64,000 bases of DNA from Panax quinquefolius (GCA_020205615.1 CM035171.1:23873741-23937740); one strand, 5' to 3'; positions 10,523-22,320 are shown, counted from the stretch's first letter. Notes: generated by a model not told the origin, from the sequence alone. Numbers and translations are program-made.

Positions 10523-10524
<2 letters not shown>
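10204..10524. repeat. Right terminal inverted repeat
   Basis: Inverted match of the left repeat, with one extra internal segment around 10250-10310. Confidence 0.7.

Positions 10525-10586
<62 letters not shown>
10525..10586. repeat. (TA)n microsatellite right of the TIR element
   Basis: About 60 bases of AT repeat follow directly after the right terminal repeat. The matching left tract is at 8803-8823. Confidence 0.9.
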
Positions 10587-10587
<1 letters not shown>

Positions 10588-10588
<1 letters not shown>

Positions 10589-10875
10589 CCACACAGAGTT
10601 TACTTTGTGGTGGTTGGTAGCTTTTACAGACTTTCTTTACGTTAAAATCTGCTGGAGTTCACTTCGTGGCAGTTGATTGCTTTGTACAGCTTTATTTACG
10701 TTTTGTCCCGCCCGGAGTTTCCTTCGTGGCGGTTGATAGCTTTTACAGCTTTATTTACATTTCCGATCCCCCATGGAGGTGATTCGTGGTTGGTGATCAT
10801 GTCTGTATATATATATTTACAGCTTTTATATATATACCTGTTTAATGTTTTCATACAAATTGTGGTATCATGTGC
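10588..10875 (+). repeat. Tandem ~70-bp repeats ending in a PBS-like site (LTR remnant?)
   Basis: Three to four diverged units share GGAGTTTCCTTCGTGGCGGT and TAGCTTTTACAGCTTTATTTAC. Downstream, TGGTATCATGTGC at 10863-10875 partly resembles a tRNA-Met primer site. This could be the end of a copia-type LTR and its primer site, cut on the left by the TIR element. No coding sequence follows. Confidence 0.35.
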
Positions 10876-10943
10876 GCCTAGAAATCATATGATCACAGAT
10901 TCAGCCTATTAGATCTAGATTCGGTTCCCGTGATGGACATATT

Positions 10944-11410
10944 TAACCACCAAAATATCAAGCTAGTCGCTACTAATTTTAAAAAAATTCGACAGAGTTT
11001 CCTTTAAAAATAGACATCCACACAAATATAAACCTGTGTATAAAACTTACAATCATCCATACATATCCAAACCACCAAAAAAATAATCATTCCATACCCA
11101 AAATCATCATAACCATGTATAATTAGTTAACTTTATAAAATACGGAACAAAAAAAATACATACATGAAGAAATTAATACATACTCAATCATCAACACATC
11201 CAACCACCAAAACATCAAGCTAGTCGCTACTAATTTCAAAAAAAATCGGCAGAGTTTCCTTTAAAAATAAATATCCAGAAAAATCTAAAACTGTTTACAA
11301 ATCTTACAATCATCCATACATATCCAAACCACCAAAAAAAACCATCATTCCATACCCAAAATCATCATAACCAAGTATAATTAGCTAACTTTACAAAAGG
11401 CAGAACACAA
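10944..11410. repeat. Tandem duplication, ~258-bp period
   Basis: Copy one (10944-11201) and copy two (11202-11410) share CATCAAGCTAGTCGCTACTA and CGGCAGAGTTTCCTTTAAAA-type text with few changes. A shorter third match to the CAGAGTTTCCTT part lies at about 15016-15075 inside the Helitron, which suggests that both belong to the same element. Confidence 0.7.
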
Positions 11411-11752
11411 AAAATACATAAATGTAGAAAATAGAGAAACAACATGTTGAGCATAAGACCTTTTACTTTACTGCTTACACCAAGTATATTCTTTACAGCT
11501 TACATCATGTATCCTTTAATATATACATGAAAATATTTGAAATTTAAAAATTATCGAAATATGTGAGTTAAAATAAAACAATTATAAATCCAAAACATAA
11601 GACCCCTTACTTTACCCTGAATTATCTAAAAAACAAATGAGCACACATATTTGTATGTAGGGAGGAATGATTTAGATTGATTACAGTAAGAATTTAGAGA
11701 GATTGTAACAAATAATCAATTTTTTAAGGAAAAAATATGGACTTACAATCAA
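11411..11752. other. A+T-rich interval with no recognised feature
   Basis: I see no coding sequence, terminal repeat or regulatory element that I can name here. Confidence 0.5.
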
Positions 11753-12402
11753 ATAAAGTTTTCTTAGTACTATCTCAATGAACAGTTCATTTGCTTAATG
11801 ATTTAAATCATAAATTTGTAGTGGTGGCAGTATAATAGTGTGTGAGTTTGATTTACGAGTGTTTGATTGGTTACAGTTGTGTGTGTTTGTGTGTTTGTGC
11901 ATGTATTATGTCTGTTGTGTGTCTGCATGAGAAGTAGAGAAATATAGTCTTAGTAAGAGAGACTTTCACACCTAGACAATTGTTTGGTAAGCGGTAGGTT
12001 AGTAATCGTCAAAGGTGGACATGTCAGTATTGGATTGCATATCATTTAACTCTTTTAAATGTCTTTTTCATCCTTTTAAACCTTCTCTTCATCAATATAC
12101 TTAATGTTCTCGTATAAATATGAATGCACTTTGCAGAATGAGGAGAATGCACAACCACCTATAAAGTTTTCTTAGTACTATCTCAACGAACAATTCATTT
12201 GCTTAATGATTTAAATCATAAATTTGTATTGGTGGCAATATAATGGTGTGTGAGTTTGATTTGCGAGTGTTTGATTGGTTACAGTTATGTGTGTGTGTGT
12301 GTGTGTTTGTTCATGTATTATGTGTGTTGTGTGTCTGCATGAGAAGTAGAGAAATATAGTCTTAGTAAGAGAGACTTTCACACCTAGACAATTGTTTGGT
12401 CA
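11753..12402. repeat. Direct repeat pair (~240 bp) flanking a 170-bp spacer
   Basis: The segments 11753-11999 and 12171-12402 are nearly the same: both run from AAAGTTTTCTTAGTACTATC to CACCTAGACAATTGTTTGGT and contain a (GT)n tract. The second copy stops exactly where the Helitron coding sequence breaks off (~12400), so it marks a rearrangement boundary. Confidence 0.7.
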
Positions 12403-13960
12403 GTGGGAAGCATTCCACTGTTTCAAATCTGGATTCCATCCTAGCTCACCATAAGGGAACAATACCATATAATGCAATGGCAAATAGACTGGATGACACT
12501 CATTAATTTGCATCAAACCATTATCCCCTCTCAAATGTAACATAATATCTCTCATTCCACTTGATTTAGTTCCATCTCCCGGCAATATTACCGCAATCTC
12601 ATCGGTTGTTGGGAGATAACATCGACGTCGGTCTGTTACAGAATTGTAGTGGAGATAGGCCGGTAAATTCACCCCTGTCAATTCCAATTGACTTAAAATT
12701 GTGTGAGCTTGCCAAAATTTTATAAGAAATGGATTTACTTGCAATAAACAATCTTGTATGGTTTTCAAAACATCTCTTCTCAAGTTAGGATTTTTGTTGC
12801 TGCGAACATCTAAAGCTGAATTAGGATCATAAATGTACAATTGAGAGTAAATTGGTTCACACCCTGGCTGTGGCATAAGCGATCCTGTTCGATGGCGTAA
12901 TTCCTCATAGATGGTGAATGTTCTAGGTCCCCTCCCGACAATTAATTTGTCATCCAATGTAGCACCAAGACTCGTAAACGCATTAGCTGCATCATACTCT
13001 CATGTGTGCTGACGAAACGATTTTGATTGTTCATCATTGCCGTCATACAATGCTTTAAGCATTAAAGGAGGTGCAATAAGTGGCGGTAGTCTAATTTTTC
13101 CTTGTAAACAACATTTACCAAAGAGAGAATTTTACACAGATGATTTTGTTAAATTTTTAGCAAGCCAGTGTAAGGCAGAACAATGAGGACATGTTGGATT
13201 CATCAAGCCGAGGGAATGACGATCTGGAATTTCATGGTTTCGAGGATTAAATGCAACATCCATAGTAACACCTTCTACAGTGTAGGCACTACAGATAAAA
13301 TTATTGATGTCATACAATTTTTAAAAGGAGAACATGAATAAGACAGCTAGTGTGAGAATAGAAAATTAAAACTTATATCGAACACCTGGTGCCTTCATTT
13401 GAATTACGCATTTGTTGGAACATGTTTGTCATATACGATGCCCCTGGGGAACGTGGGGAGAATGGTTCCAAGACTGTTGTTGTACTTTTGTATAGGTTTT
13501 GAGGAGGCAAGTCTTGGAGCGTGGTAGTCACAGGCGACACCCTTGAGATATTTGTTGGTGTGCCTTCTTCAAGATTTTGAGGAGGATTTTCTTTATTCAT
13601 GATGGCCACAGACAACCACCGTGAAACAATTGTTGTAGTATTTTTATTAAGATTTTGAAGTAAGGTGGTTGACGATGACTCTAAAACATTTGTTGTCACT
13701 ATACTGTCTATTACAGGATGTGAAATTTTGGTAAACAAAGTCATTGGTTGAAGGCGGCACCTTTTATTTGATTCTCGTTCAAGGCATGCTCGGCGACGAC
13801 AGCTTGGTGGTAAAGAAAGAAAAAATCTAGGCTGGACAGGGGCACAATGTTTTGATCGCTCTCTTTCGTAACGTGCAAGTTGTTCCAATTGACGTTTGGA
13901 GCACTCATTTTCTTTCCCAGCATAACACATTTTTGGAGCACGTTTTTCATATTGCGGCAA
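12400..13960 (-). pseudogene. Helitron Rep/helicase protein, N-terminal part only
   Basis: The minus strand encodes the N-terminal half of a plant Helitron protein in pieces. From 13960: a basic Arg-rich segment (RYERERSKHCAP, SCRRRACLERESNKR). From 13317: a block with CPHCSALHWLAKNLTKSSV, a metal-binding type motif, which ends in a stop. From 12957: an open 185 codons with the Helitron-like N domain, seen as SQLYIYDPNSALDVRSNKN, LPAYLHYNSVTDRRRCYLP and ECHPVYLPLHYMVLFPYGE. The second and third pieces join across a stop near 13000. The rolling-circle HUH nickase motif and the helicase domain, which should follow, are absent: sequence breaks at 12400 into a direct repeat. The protein would cut and unwind DNA for rolling-circle transposition; this copy is inactive. 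Confidence 0.85.
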
Positions 13961-14439
13961 TGTTGATTTTGATACAACATTATAGTTTGGTGCCTAAACC
14001 ACAAACTCATAAAAAATTAATTATTATTTTGTTGATTTAACGTATATCGTATCGTTTTGCACTTTGTATATATAACAACGTGATGTAACATGACAATAAA
14101 GTGTTACATTAACAGAACTATCTACCCAACCATTTATCAAAATTATAGTTATAATAAAGTATTTGTTTGATGCAAAAATAAAACACCGTAGCCCTGCATC
14201 CAACACATTGCTCTATAGTAATACGCTCGATCAATAACATATTGAATTTAACAACTTGAAAGGTATTCTATAAATAAGATCAAAACTACTTGGAAAGGTT
14301 GAGGTTTCACTATTGATTGATGCTTCAAATTATGGAATGTTCAAACAAATTTAGAGTTTAAAAAAATCGGACCCAACAAAAGATTCAAATTATATGTCAT
14401 AACAAAAGATTAAAGGCTACAAAGCAACAGACTAACACA

Positions 14440-14960
14440 AAACTTAAAATTTTTTAAATTTAATAACATCCAAATCCATTGTTAAAAATAAAGAAAAAAG
14501 AATAAGATTAAAAGTGATACCAGTTTGCAATCTCCTTGGGTAGAAGAGGTTGATTTTTGTTTCCCCTTAAATTTAGCATTCGCCAAAGTATCATACTTTT
14601 TTTTCTTCTGTGTAAGAACACGATAAAAAATAAGTAATATTAAATGAGACAAACCAAAAACATGTTGACAAATTAAACGATCTGCATAAAACAAAACTTA
14701 AATTTTTTTAAATTCAATAACATCCAAATCCATTGTAAAAACAGAGAGAAAATAATATGATTAAAAGTGATACCAGTTGGCAATCTTTATTATTTCTTCC
14801 TTGGGTAGAAGAAGTTGATTTTTGTTTCCCCTTAAATTTGGTATCCGCCAAAGCATCATACATTTTTTTCTCCTTCTGTGTAAGAAATGTCACTATTAGT
14901 AGGATAAAGGAGAAAAACAAAAGCAATGTAATACATAAAAATGCAACTATTAGTGGGATA
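14440..14960 (-). repeat. Duplicated short exon-like segment inside Helitron
   Basis: Two copies (about 14440-14640 and 14690-14900) each encode on the minus strand KFKGKQKSTSSTQG preceded by a YDALAD/YDTLAN motif, with a GT splice-donor-like site soon after. The duplication is visible at DNA level over ~200 bases. The peptide may be an exon of the Helitron protein, but I do not recognise it. Confidence 0.45.
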
Positions 14961-17326
14961 AAGGAGAAAAACAAAAGCAATGTAGTAAATTCTAAATACT
15001 CTTAAGACTTAGAATTTTTGACAGAGTTTCCTTCAAAAATAGATATCCATAAAAATCTAAACCTGCCTATAAACCACCAAAACAAAAAATAAATAAAAAA
15101 AGAAAGAAAAAGAAAATAAGAGGGTCACTTCACAAAGATAAAAGGATAGAAAATGGAGAAACAAACTTGTCCACATATAAATCTTGTGGAGTCTCAATGT
15201 AGTACATAAAACAGTGTCATTTTTTTAATGGAAGACTGGAGATTTTTCATGATATGATGTGGAAAAGAATGTTTTAGAACCAATCGAAATAAATCTGTCA
15301 TTCTCCATTCCTTCACCAAAAATAGATTCACTAAGAACAAATTGTCATGTGGCACCAAAACCATACTTTCCCACAAAATTCAACCAAAAACAGTAAATAG
15401 TGTTTACCTATCCAATCTAAAAAAAGCCTTTACGTTGCAAATATGCTTAAAGTTTGAAAATATTCATTTTTTCCACTCATTGTTTAGAGATGTGGTCCAA
15501 TCATTAACCATCTTCAATTAAACAAAATTTTGCTAATTATTCTTAATTAGTAGAAACACAATGTGATTTTTAAGATAAATGCAAAGAGATTTGTTGAAAC
15601 GGGGAATAAACTTCCATTGTTGATGGGTACGAAGAAACACTAAAATGCAGCTTAGAATTAGAGAAATCTAGGTAGAATCTCACCTTTTCCCTTGAATCCA
15701 TCGTCATTGCAAGAAAATATAACTTTGAAAGTGAGAGAGCTTATTTCACCGCTTCAAAGACCGAAGATTAGAAGACCCAGAGCTCAGCTTAGAAAGAGAT
15801 GGAGTTTATATATTTACATATAAGTAGGCAGCCATTGATGATTCTTCTTGGTAACAAAGATTGTAAATATGTAGTTGGATATCACATTACCTAGGAGAAA
15901 ATGAATAAACCTTGAGTATCCAATAAAGATGAGCAAACTTTGAGTATAAAATATGAATAATAGTGTACAATTAACATATGAAGTTAAGGACCAAATGGTC
16001 AACAACAAAATTTACTAATGCATATTCACAACATAATTTGAAATGAGGTTCAGAAATCTTGAAGAATTACTATCATTTTTCAGTAAAATAAAGATGAAAC
16101 CTTTTGATTACAAATTTTGATAATTTTTCCAAATGGGCATACATAAATTCATGATTAGGTACTTTATCAATAATCAAATCAATCACCCAAAAATAGAGAA
16201 AACCCAGTTTCTAGATGAAAGCACTTACAACTGAAGTTTCTGTATTCAAAATTAATTTACAAGCCAACTAATTTAAAATCATTTATATGCTAATAATGGT
16301 TTTTGATTATTCATCCCAATGGCCTGATGAAATTTCTAGTCAGTGATGTGAATGAACATATCAATAAAAAAAGGATGTGAAAGAAATGACTGCTTGATAA
16401 CAGCTAAACATATTTTTCACAAACATTTAATGAAAAGTGTTAGCCGATGTTAGTAGCATAACATGTTTTTAGGCTTAAACATTTCATGTTTCCCTGTTTC
16501 TATTTACCTGTTTTTCTCATAGAGTTAGGCTAATATTTTGGGTATAAATGTAGCTACTTGGTATCAAATGGTCCATAACAGACCTGCTTCTTTTCTTCCT
16601 CTATTTTACTCTTGCTATCTACAATGGAATTAACTTTTCAGTTTTCATTCACTTTTCAGTTCTTTGAGCTCTCTCAGATTTGAAGACATAATCTCCCTCG
16701 GGAACGAAAAAAAAAGGATATGTAAACCCAAAAGTAACTAAAATTCTATAAACATTAAACTCACAAAACATAAATTTGGCCTGTTCCAGTTGATATCTTT
16801 GACATAAAATCAAAGACATTAAAAATACTCTACTATGATCATCAACAACAACCAACCATTACGGCACAACTGAATCAACACAAAATTTCAATTGAAAGTT
16901 TTACTGGGTGCTTACCAAAAACAATCGTCACTTAGCAACCTCTGCTTGCCATCGCCGCCACTTAGGAAAATATGAACAGAGAGTGGTGTTGCACCGATCA
17001 AGAGAAATCTGTGCACGGACGGAAGTGAGCACCGATCAGAACATGAACATAGAGTGGTGTTACCTCAATCCAAAATAAAGAGACAAAGAGGAGAAGGAAT
17101 AGTTTTTGGAAGAGTACACGGGAAGGAGACTAATTTTGATTTGTGGGATTTTGATTTTTGAAGGGAAGGAGATAGTAGAGTGGGGGGTTTTGATTTGGGC
17201 GGTTAATTTATTATTATTATTTTTGGATGAAATGAAATTTGACCATTAGATTAAGTTAGATAAAATCTGAGCCTTTGTTGTGGTTTCTCAACTTTTTAAG
17301 TGGGAAAAGATTCAAAATTGGTTGTG

Positions 17327-17333
<7 letters not shown>

Positions 17334-17357
<24 letters not shown>
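17334..17357. repeat. (TA)n microsatellite at Helitron/LTR junction
   Basis: A short TA tract separates the Helitron leader from the minus-strand LTR remnant. Confidence 0.8.
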
Positions 17358-17362
<5 letters not shown>

Positions 17363-17678
17363 GTATATACAAACTGAAATAAAACCACGGACCGAAGTCC
17401 GGGCAAACACACGCAACACGACTCTCAACGTGAAGAAGGGTGTGTGCAAAGATGAAGAGAAAGGCTTTAAAGTGTGTGAGAAGGCTTACAGTGGGTTGCC
17501 AAAGAAGACTTATATATCTTTAAAGTGGATGAAACACGGCTCCCGCTGGTACAAATGTAGCTATATGTGAGCTCACAAGTGTTTAAAATGGGAAAGCACT
17601 CAGTATATTGCAAGTACGGAGCAAATTTGACAGGGCTTCCTCGTTCTTTCTCCTCTTAAAATGGCCACCCCAAGCCCT

Positions 17679-17687
17679 CTATTTATA
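17679..17687 (-). promoter_or_regulatory. TATA box of minus-strand LTR
   Basis: The minus strand reads TATAAATAG inside a CCCCTCTATAAATAGAG context, downstream of the hairpin array. It is the expected promoter position in an LTR. Confidence 0.5.
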
Positions 17688-18082
17688 GAGGGGAGCCGCA
17701 GGTGTACCTGAGGCTGCCCGGGTTGCCCCAGGTTTCTCGGGTCTAGTCGTTTCGTAGTACGTGCACTCGGGCATTGTAATGTCCGCTCGAACTTTCAGAA
17801 TTGCATTCCGGGCATCCGATTGAGGTATACAAGACCTATTTCGGACCACCGTTGTCGAGAGTTGTACAATGGCATGGGATTAGAGTTTGCACGAAGTCAT
17901 TGAAGATGGGACGATGTCCTCCGGTCTTCAAGCTTCATATTCTATCTGTTACCCCGCACAATAGTCACTTGGGATTTGTTTTCCTTGATTCTTGTGGGAC
18001 ATCATTGTGTAGAGATGTGTGTATAAAATGTTGAGACGACGAGATGTGGCATCGCGTTGGCAAGATGACGAGGTTTCCCCTC

Positions 18083-18447
18083 ACCGGTTTTATCGCCGGT
18101 TTGGGTTGATAAAGCAGAAGTTGCTCAGGGCTTCGCTGAGATTGGACTGTGCAAGTGTTAAAAGTCCTTAGTGTCAACTTTGAGGTGTGCCTGTCCTCCC
18201 GGTGTTATCTCCGGGTTGGTACTGGGTGTCTCGTTGTGAGCGCCGAGATTGAAGCTGGTTGCATTTGAAAAAAGCATTTTCGGGGTTATCGTCGGAATTG
18301 CATTCCTTGGGGTGATCACCAAGGTTGGTAGCTATTCCCATGATTGGGACTGAGACTGGATACCTCGGGGTTATCTCCGAGATCAATCGGTCTTCTCCGG
18401 TGTGTGTTCAGGTATTGTATCCGCACACCTCGGGGTTATCTCCGAGG
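18083..18447. repeat. Array of six covarying GC-rich hairpins
   Basis: Units at 18083-18100, 18198-18215, 18279-18297, 18305-18324, 18363-18382 and 18428-18447 each pair a 5-6 base stem around a loop close to GGTTATCT. Stems differ but mostly stay paired: ACCGG/CCGGT, CCCGG/CCGGG, CCTTGG/CCAAGG, CCTCGG/CCGAGG. Spacing is uneven (about 25-115 bases). The array lies in the presumed U3 of the minus-strand LTR. Confidence 0.65.
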
Positions 18448-18711
18448 TTGGAGTTGTTACTCTAGTGTGTGTTCTTGGGTTGATGTTGAACTTCCGGTAG
18501 TATCCAGAATAGATATGGACTGTCTTCCAGGGTTCCCTCTTGAAAGACGAATCTGTCCTCCTACAATGTTAGTGATAGGTGTGCAGAAAATTTTGAGTGT
18601 CTATAATAAATATTACCCACAACTATAACATTATAACAAATTCACACCTTAATATTCAAAAATGATATTTATAGAAAATTCATCTTTATTCATAAAAGTT
18701 GGGGTCTTACA

Positions 18712-19883
18712 ATTAATATTAATTTATTAATGAAATTCCTCACAAAATATTAAAAGTCACTAAAAATAACTTAAAATATTTTCTTATATCATAATATAAT
18801 TTTTCATGATTTTTCAAGTATTAAAATCATTTTTAAGTAATTTATTTAATATTAATATTAAATAAATTAAATACCATTATTATTCCAAAAATATAAAATA
18901 TTTATGAAATATATTCAAAATAGTTAAAAACTAATTTTCATACTTTAAAATATTTTTTAGGAATTTATTTTGTATTTTTAATAATTAAAAACCATTTATT
19001 TAAATTTATTAAATAAAGTAATTATTTTTCTAATTAAACTGTCGCTAAAGGGCCCTATAGCGACAGAACCGTCGCTATAGGTGTTCTTCATCAAACCCAG
19101 ACCTTCATCGCCAGAGTACAGGGTAGCTAGTTTGACCACCTCTAGATCTTAGATTATTACGTTTCTGGGCTTGTACTTGTTTTAATGTTGTAGTACTAAT
19201 GTAGTACTACAAACCTAAATCAACTTCATGGCCAACATACATCATACCAACAAGATTTAAGCCCCACAAAACGTGTAAGACACTGTTCTTTAATTTTTGG
19301 GTTTTCTAGAATTGAAGAATAGTCGAGATACCTATTTTGAGCCCTTGAATCGTAGCTTTCTGGGCTCGGTTTATGTGATCTAAGAGTTCACACATGTAGT
19401 ACACATGTCAGGGTATAATTATCATGTACTAGATCAGTCTAATTACAACACAAACACAAGATTTAAGTCGGTCAAATGTTGTCAGAGAAATCGCACATGA
19501 AGTTTCTGGGTTTTCCAGAATTTTGACAAAACAGACGGTCAACGCTTGTTTGTCCAAGATTATCTTTCACTCTGGTTATTATCTAAGTGATATGATGACT
19601 TGATTATGTAGTCCTCATGCCAGACTACAACATCGAAATAACAACATAGCATAACAACTTAAACACAGCAAGATCTAAGGCTTGGAAAACCTTGTCAGAA
19701 TTTCCGGGTTTCAGGGAATTTTCTAGGTTGCCCAAAAAATCATTCCGTGATCGATCAACAAGGTTTGACCGTTCATAACTTGAAATCTAAACATGATATG
19801 ATCCTGATTTCAGTTCCAAATCATAGTCCACATGGCATACTATAGATCTATAACATAAAAAACACATAAGACCTAACACACAC
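18712..19883 (-). mobile_element. Older inverted LTR, part 1 (left of the chromovirus)
   Basis: This A+T-rich, non-coding segment is followed directly by the chromovirus start. Its continuation appears to be 45767-47066, where a minus-strand LTR start is recognisable. Text such as ATTTCCGGGTTTCAGGGAAT resembles, inverted, the CTGGAAAACTTTGGGAT part of the LTR at 48296-51452. The relation is distant and the left end is unknown. Confidence 0.4.
19039..19066. repeat. 28-bp near-perfect palindrome
   Basis: Two halves, CTGTCGCTAAAGGG and CCCTATAGCGACAG, pair with one mismatched position on each arm. A third GTCGCTATAG follows at 19071. Similar TCGCTA/TAGCGA motifs occur at the ends of plant CACTA elements. 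Confidence 0.6.
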
Positions 19884-20421
19884 TGTGACAAACGAGATTT
19901 TGTAAATTAATTTTTAATATTTATTGAATTAAATAAATATTTTCCGATGATTTAATTATTAGATTAAATAATTAATTGATGCAATTATGGTAGATTAATT
20001 TAATTATATGTGTTACATTTATTAAATTAATGTAGAGAATTTTATTATCAAAGTATGTGATTATGTGAGCTTATTATATTAAAAGAAATATTTAATAAGC
20101 ATATTGGTATTTTAATTAATGTAATAATTAATTAGAGATTTAATAATTTGATATAATTAATTTATAAGAAAAAATTAATTATGTGACTATGTGAATTAAT
20201 GAGAAATTATTATATTTTATTTAAAATAAATTAAATAAGATATTGATTTATTTTATAAAGGAGTGTGACATTATTTAAACTATATGATAAAAGAGTTTAT
20301 TAAATTAATTGAGTTTAAGCCTTTAAGGCTAGCCAAACATGGCACTAGTAGAGGTTGAGGGCAGTTAACCCATGATGGGTAACTGACCACAATGCATCAG
20401 TTTATTTGATTACGACGTCTG
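19884..20421 (+). repeat. Chromovirus 5' LTR, first part
   Basis: First 538 bases of the 5' LTR. It matches 37331 onward and 43263 onward. It is interrupted after GTCTG by the copia element. Confidence 0.8.
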
Positions 20422-22305
20422 TGAAAGTAGTATGCACACAAGCCAATCATGTTTGATGATAAAGCATATACTTTGTAACAATCTTATTCATTTATTAATA
20501 AAAAGTATTAATTTATTAAAGGCTTTTAATTATCTACATGATGCTGTTTTATAATATGTGATAAACCCATAGTTTTAAGCAATGCTTTTAGAATAATGAT
20601 GATGATCATTCTAATGAGATCTAAATTCTTAGAAAGCTTAAAACTAAAATAGTTCCCAATCATTGGATTACTAAATTGGGGATTAGTGAATCAGGATAGA
20701 TTGGTACACACGTTGCTTGCTGCTCATTGGATGAGGATGATTGATCTCATGATCATTTGTGTGGAGACACTAAAGCAAGTAGTATGTAGGTGCTTATTAG
20801 AGAATAAGTTCACTTTGAGCGTGGCTCGCTAAGGAATACCTAATGGAGTTTTATTTGCTCATTTAAAGGAATTCTCAGTAGTGATAGTAGTACAAGTAAT
20901 CCTTGGACTTGAGATCATCATAGTATCTTGTGTATGATGAGTTATACTTTGACTTATTCCTTAAGACCCTTAGGGTATATCAAAGGGTATGCTTGGGTAT
21001 AATAAGTTATACATGGAGATAATGTATGATCAATAAAGAATCTACCACTTCTAATAAAAGAAGAGAAATGTCCTATGTGATTCGATAAATGACAACCCAA
21101 AGAGTCCTGGGCAAAAGCGAATGAAATTAGAAAGGAGTTTCTAATTTGCATTATTTGGAGTTGTGCATTTAAGGATCGAAATACATATAATTAAATAAAA
21201 TAAGACTTGATGGTAATTCCATGTCTTATATTTAATTGGGACATTGTATGGTGGAAGGATTGAATTATGCGGTAACTATTTACTCAAAGGTTCTTTAATG
21301 ATTAATGTTGAAATCTATATTATCCGGAAAGTCGTTGATCGCTAGGAGGCTTATCCTATTGTAGAATAAATATTATTTAAATAAATTAATTGTTTAATTT
21401 ATTTATTTAAATAAGATTAGAATTGTTCTAATTGATTTATTCACAACCAGGTTTAATATGGAGAACCTAAAGGGTCACACCATAAAAGGAAGAATAATTA
21501 TTTAAGAAGTTAATGGCATAATCGTAATAATATGTTATGTATATTTAATTTAATCTATGGTGATAGAATAAATTAAATAGCTTAATATTTATTATTTAAT
21601 ATTTTAGAAATATTAAATATAAATTAATAAGAGGAGTCTTATTAATATTATTACAATTATTATTATTTTAATTTCTAAAAGAGTTTAGGAATTAATTTAA
21701 TATAAGTACTCTCATTTATTCCTAATTGGATTAGGAAGTTAAATTAATTAAAAGAGTTTAATTAATTATCCCTAATAAGATTAGGGAGCTTAATTAATTA
21801 AAAGAATTTAATTAATTAAATAAATCCCAATTTCTTAATTGTTAAGGTGGGTTGCCCACATCTATAAATAAGAGGAGTCTTATTATGGGTGGTATGGGTT
21901 GTTGACTTTAACAAAGTACGTAATAATTCCAATAGTTGGGAGAGTACACCTTTTCTATAGAGATAGAAAAACTAGGGTTTAGCCAACCACCCTTCTTCTT
22001 GAATTTTCTTCTTCCTTGGTGGATCACCTCTAGAGGCCAAACATTTGGGTGGCTAACGTTGATCAAAGGAAGGAACCAAACCCGGTGGATTCAAGATTGA
22101 ACGCGAAAGGATTTGGAGGTGAACTTGTACCTGAGGAAGCTCGATCTTCAAGGGTATGATTTATTCTTTATCTTTTCGTTTAATTAATAATTATGCATAA
22201 AGGATGATCCGGGTATATGGTTTGTAAATTTTTTTAAACTCTGATTTTACACGCTTCCGCATTTTTATGCAATTTGATTGCGTTATGAATATTACAAACC
22301 TAACA
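20422..22305 (+). repeat. Copia 5' LTR
   Basis: Begins TGAAAGTAGTATGCACACAA and ends TTACAAACCTAACA just before the primer site. It contains a TATA box at 21863. Confidence 0.9.
21863..21870 (+). promoter_or_regulatory. TATA box of copia LTR
   Basis: TATAAATA in CCCACATCTATAAATAAGAG. It is repeated unchanged in the 3' LTR near 29134. Confidence 0.6.
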
Positions 22306-22306
22306 G

Positions 22307-22320
22307 TGGCATCAGAGCCA
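22307..22320 (+). other. Copia primer binding site
   Basis: TGGCATCAGAGCCA follows the LTR by one base. It resembles the tRNA-Met complement TGGTATCAGAGCCA with one change. Confidence 0.75.

Larger units (their letters stand above)
8824..10524. mobile_element. Non-autonomous DNA transposon with long terminal inverted repeats
   Basis: The ends are inverted copies of about 270-320 bases (8824-9096 and 10204-10524), beginning GGGATATGATCCATAGCAAT. The right copy has about 65 extra bases internally. The inner ends share GAGGCCTAGTTTGACGGCC. The ~1.1 kb between the repeats is A+T-rich and codes for nothing I recognise, so transposase must come from elsewhere. Both sides are (TA)n tracts, which hides the target duplication. 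Long repeats suggest a Mutator-like element, while insertion in TA tracts also recalls microsatellite-targeting MITEs. I cannot choose between them. Confidence 0.7.
12400..17333 (-). mobile_element. Truncated Helitron
   Basis: The protein remnant fixes the element as a Helitron on the minus strand. The probable 5' side is at the right, next to a TA tract at 17334-17357, where minus-strand sequence passes through a pyrimidine-rich leader (about 16900-17200). No recognisable 3' end (hairpin followed by CTRR) could be placed on the left, because the element stops at a repeat junction. The region 15080-16900 is A+T-rich and non-coding, presumably introns and leader. End positions are approximate. 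Confidence 0.55.
17360..18711 (-). mobile_element. Solo or truncated gypsy-type LTR
   Basis: On the minus strand this starts TGTAAGACCCCAACTTTTATG at 18711. That resembles the start of the minus-strand gypsy LTR at 43262 (TGTGAGACCCCAGATTTTATC), and the next ~120 bases also match (CACAACTATAACATTAT type). It carries an array of GC-rich hairpins (18083-18447), then a TATA box at 17687-17679, then a G+C-richer leader. The far end is lost at the TA tract. No internal coding region is attached. Confidence 0.6.

Noticed and set aside
17801..18628. Open frames in the GC-richer LTR segment
   Set aside because: Longer frames are expected by chance in this less A+T-rich part, and their text follows the hairpin repeats. 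No similarity recognised.
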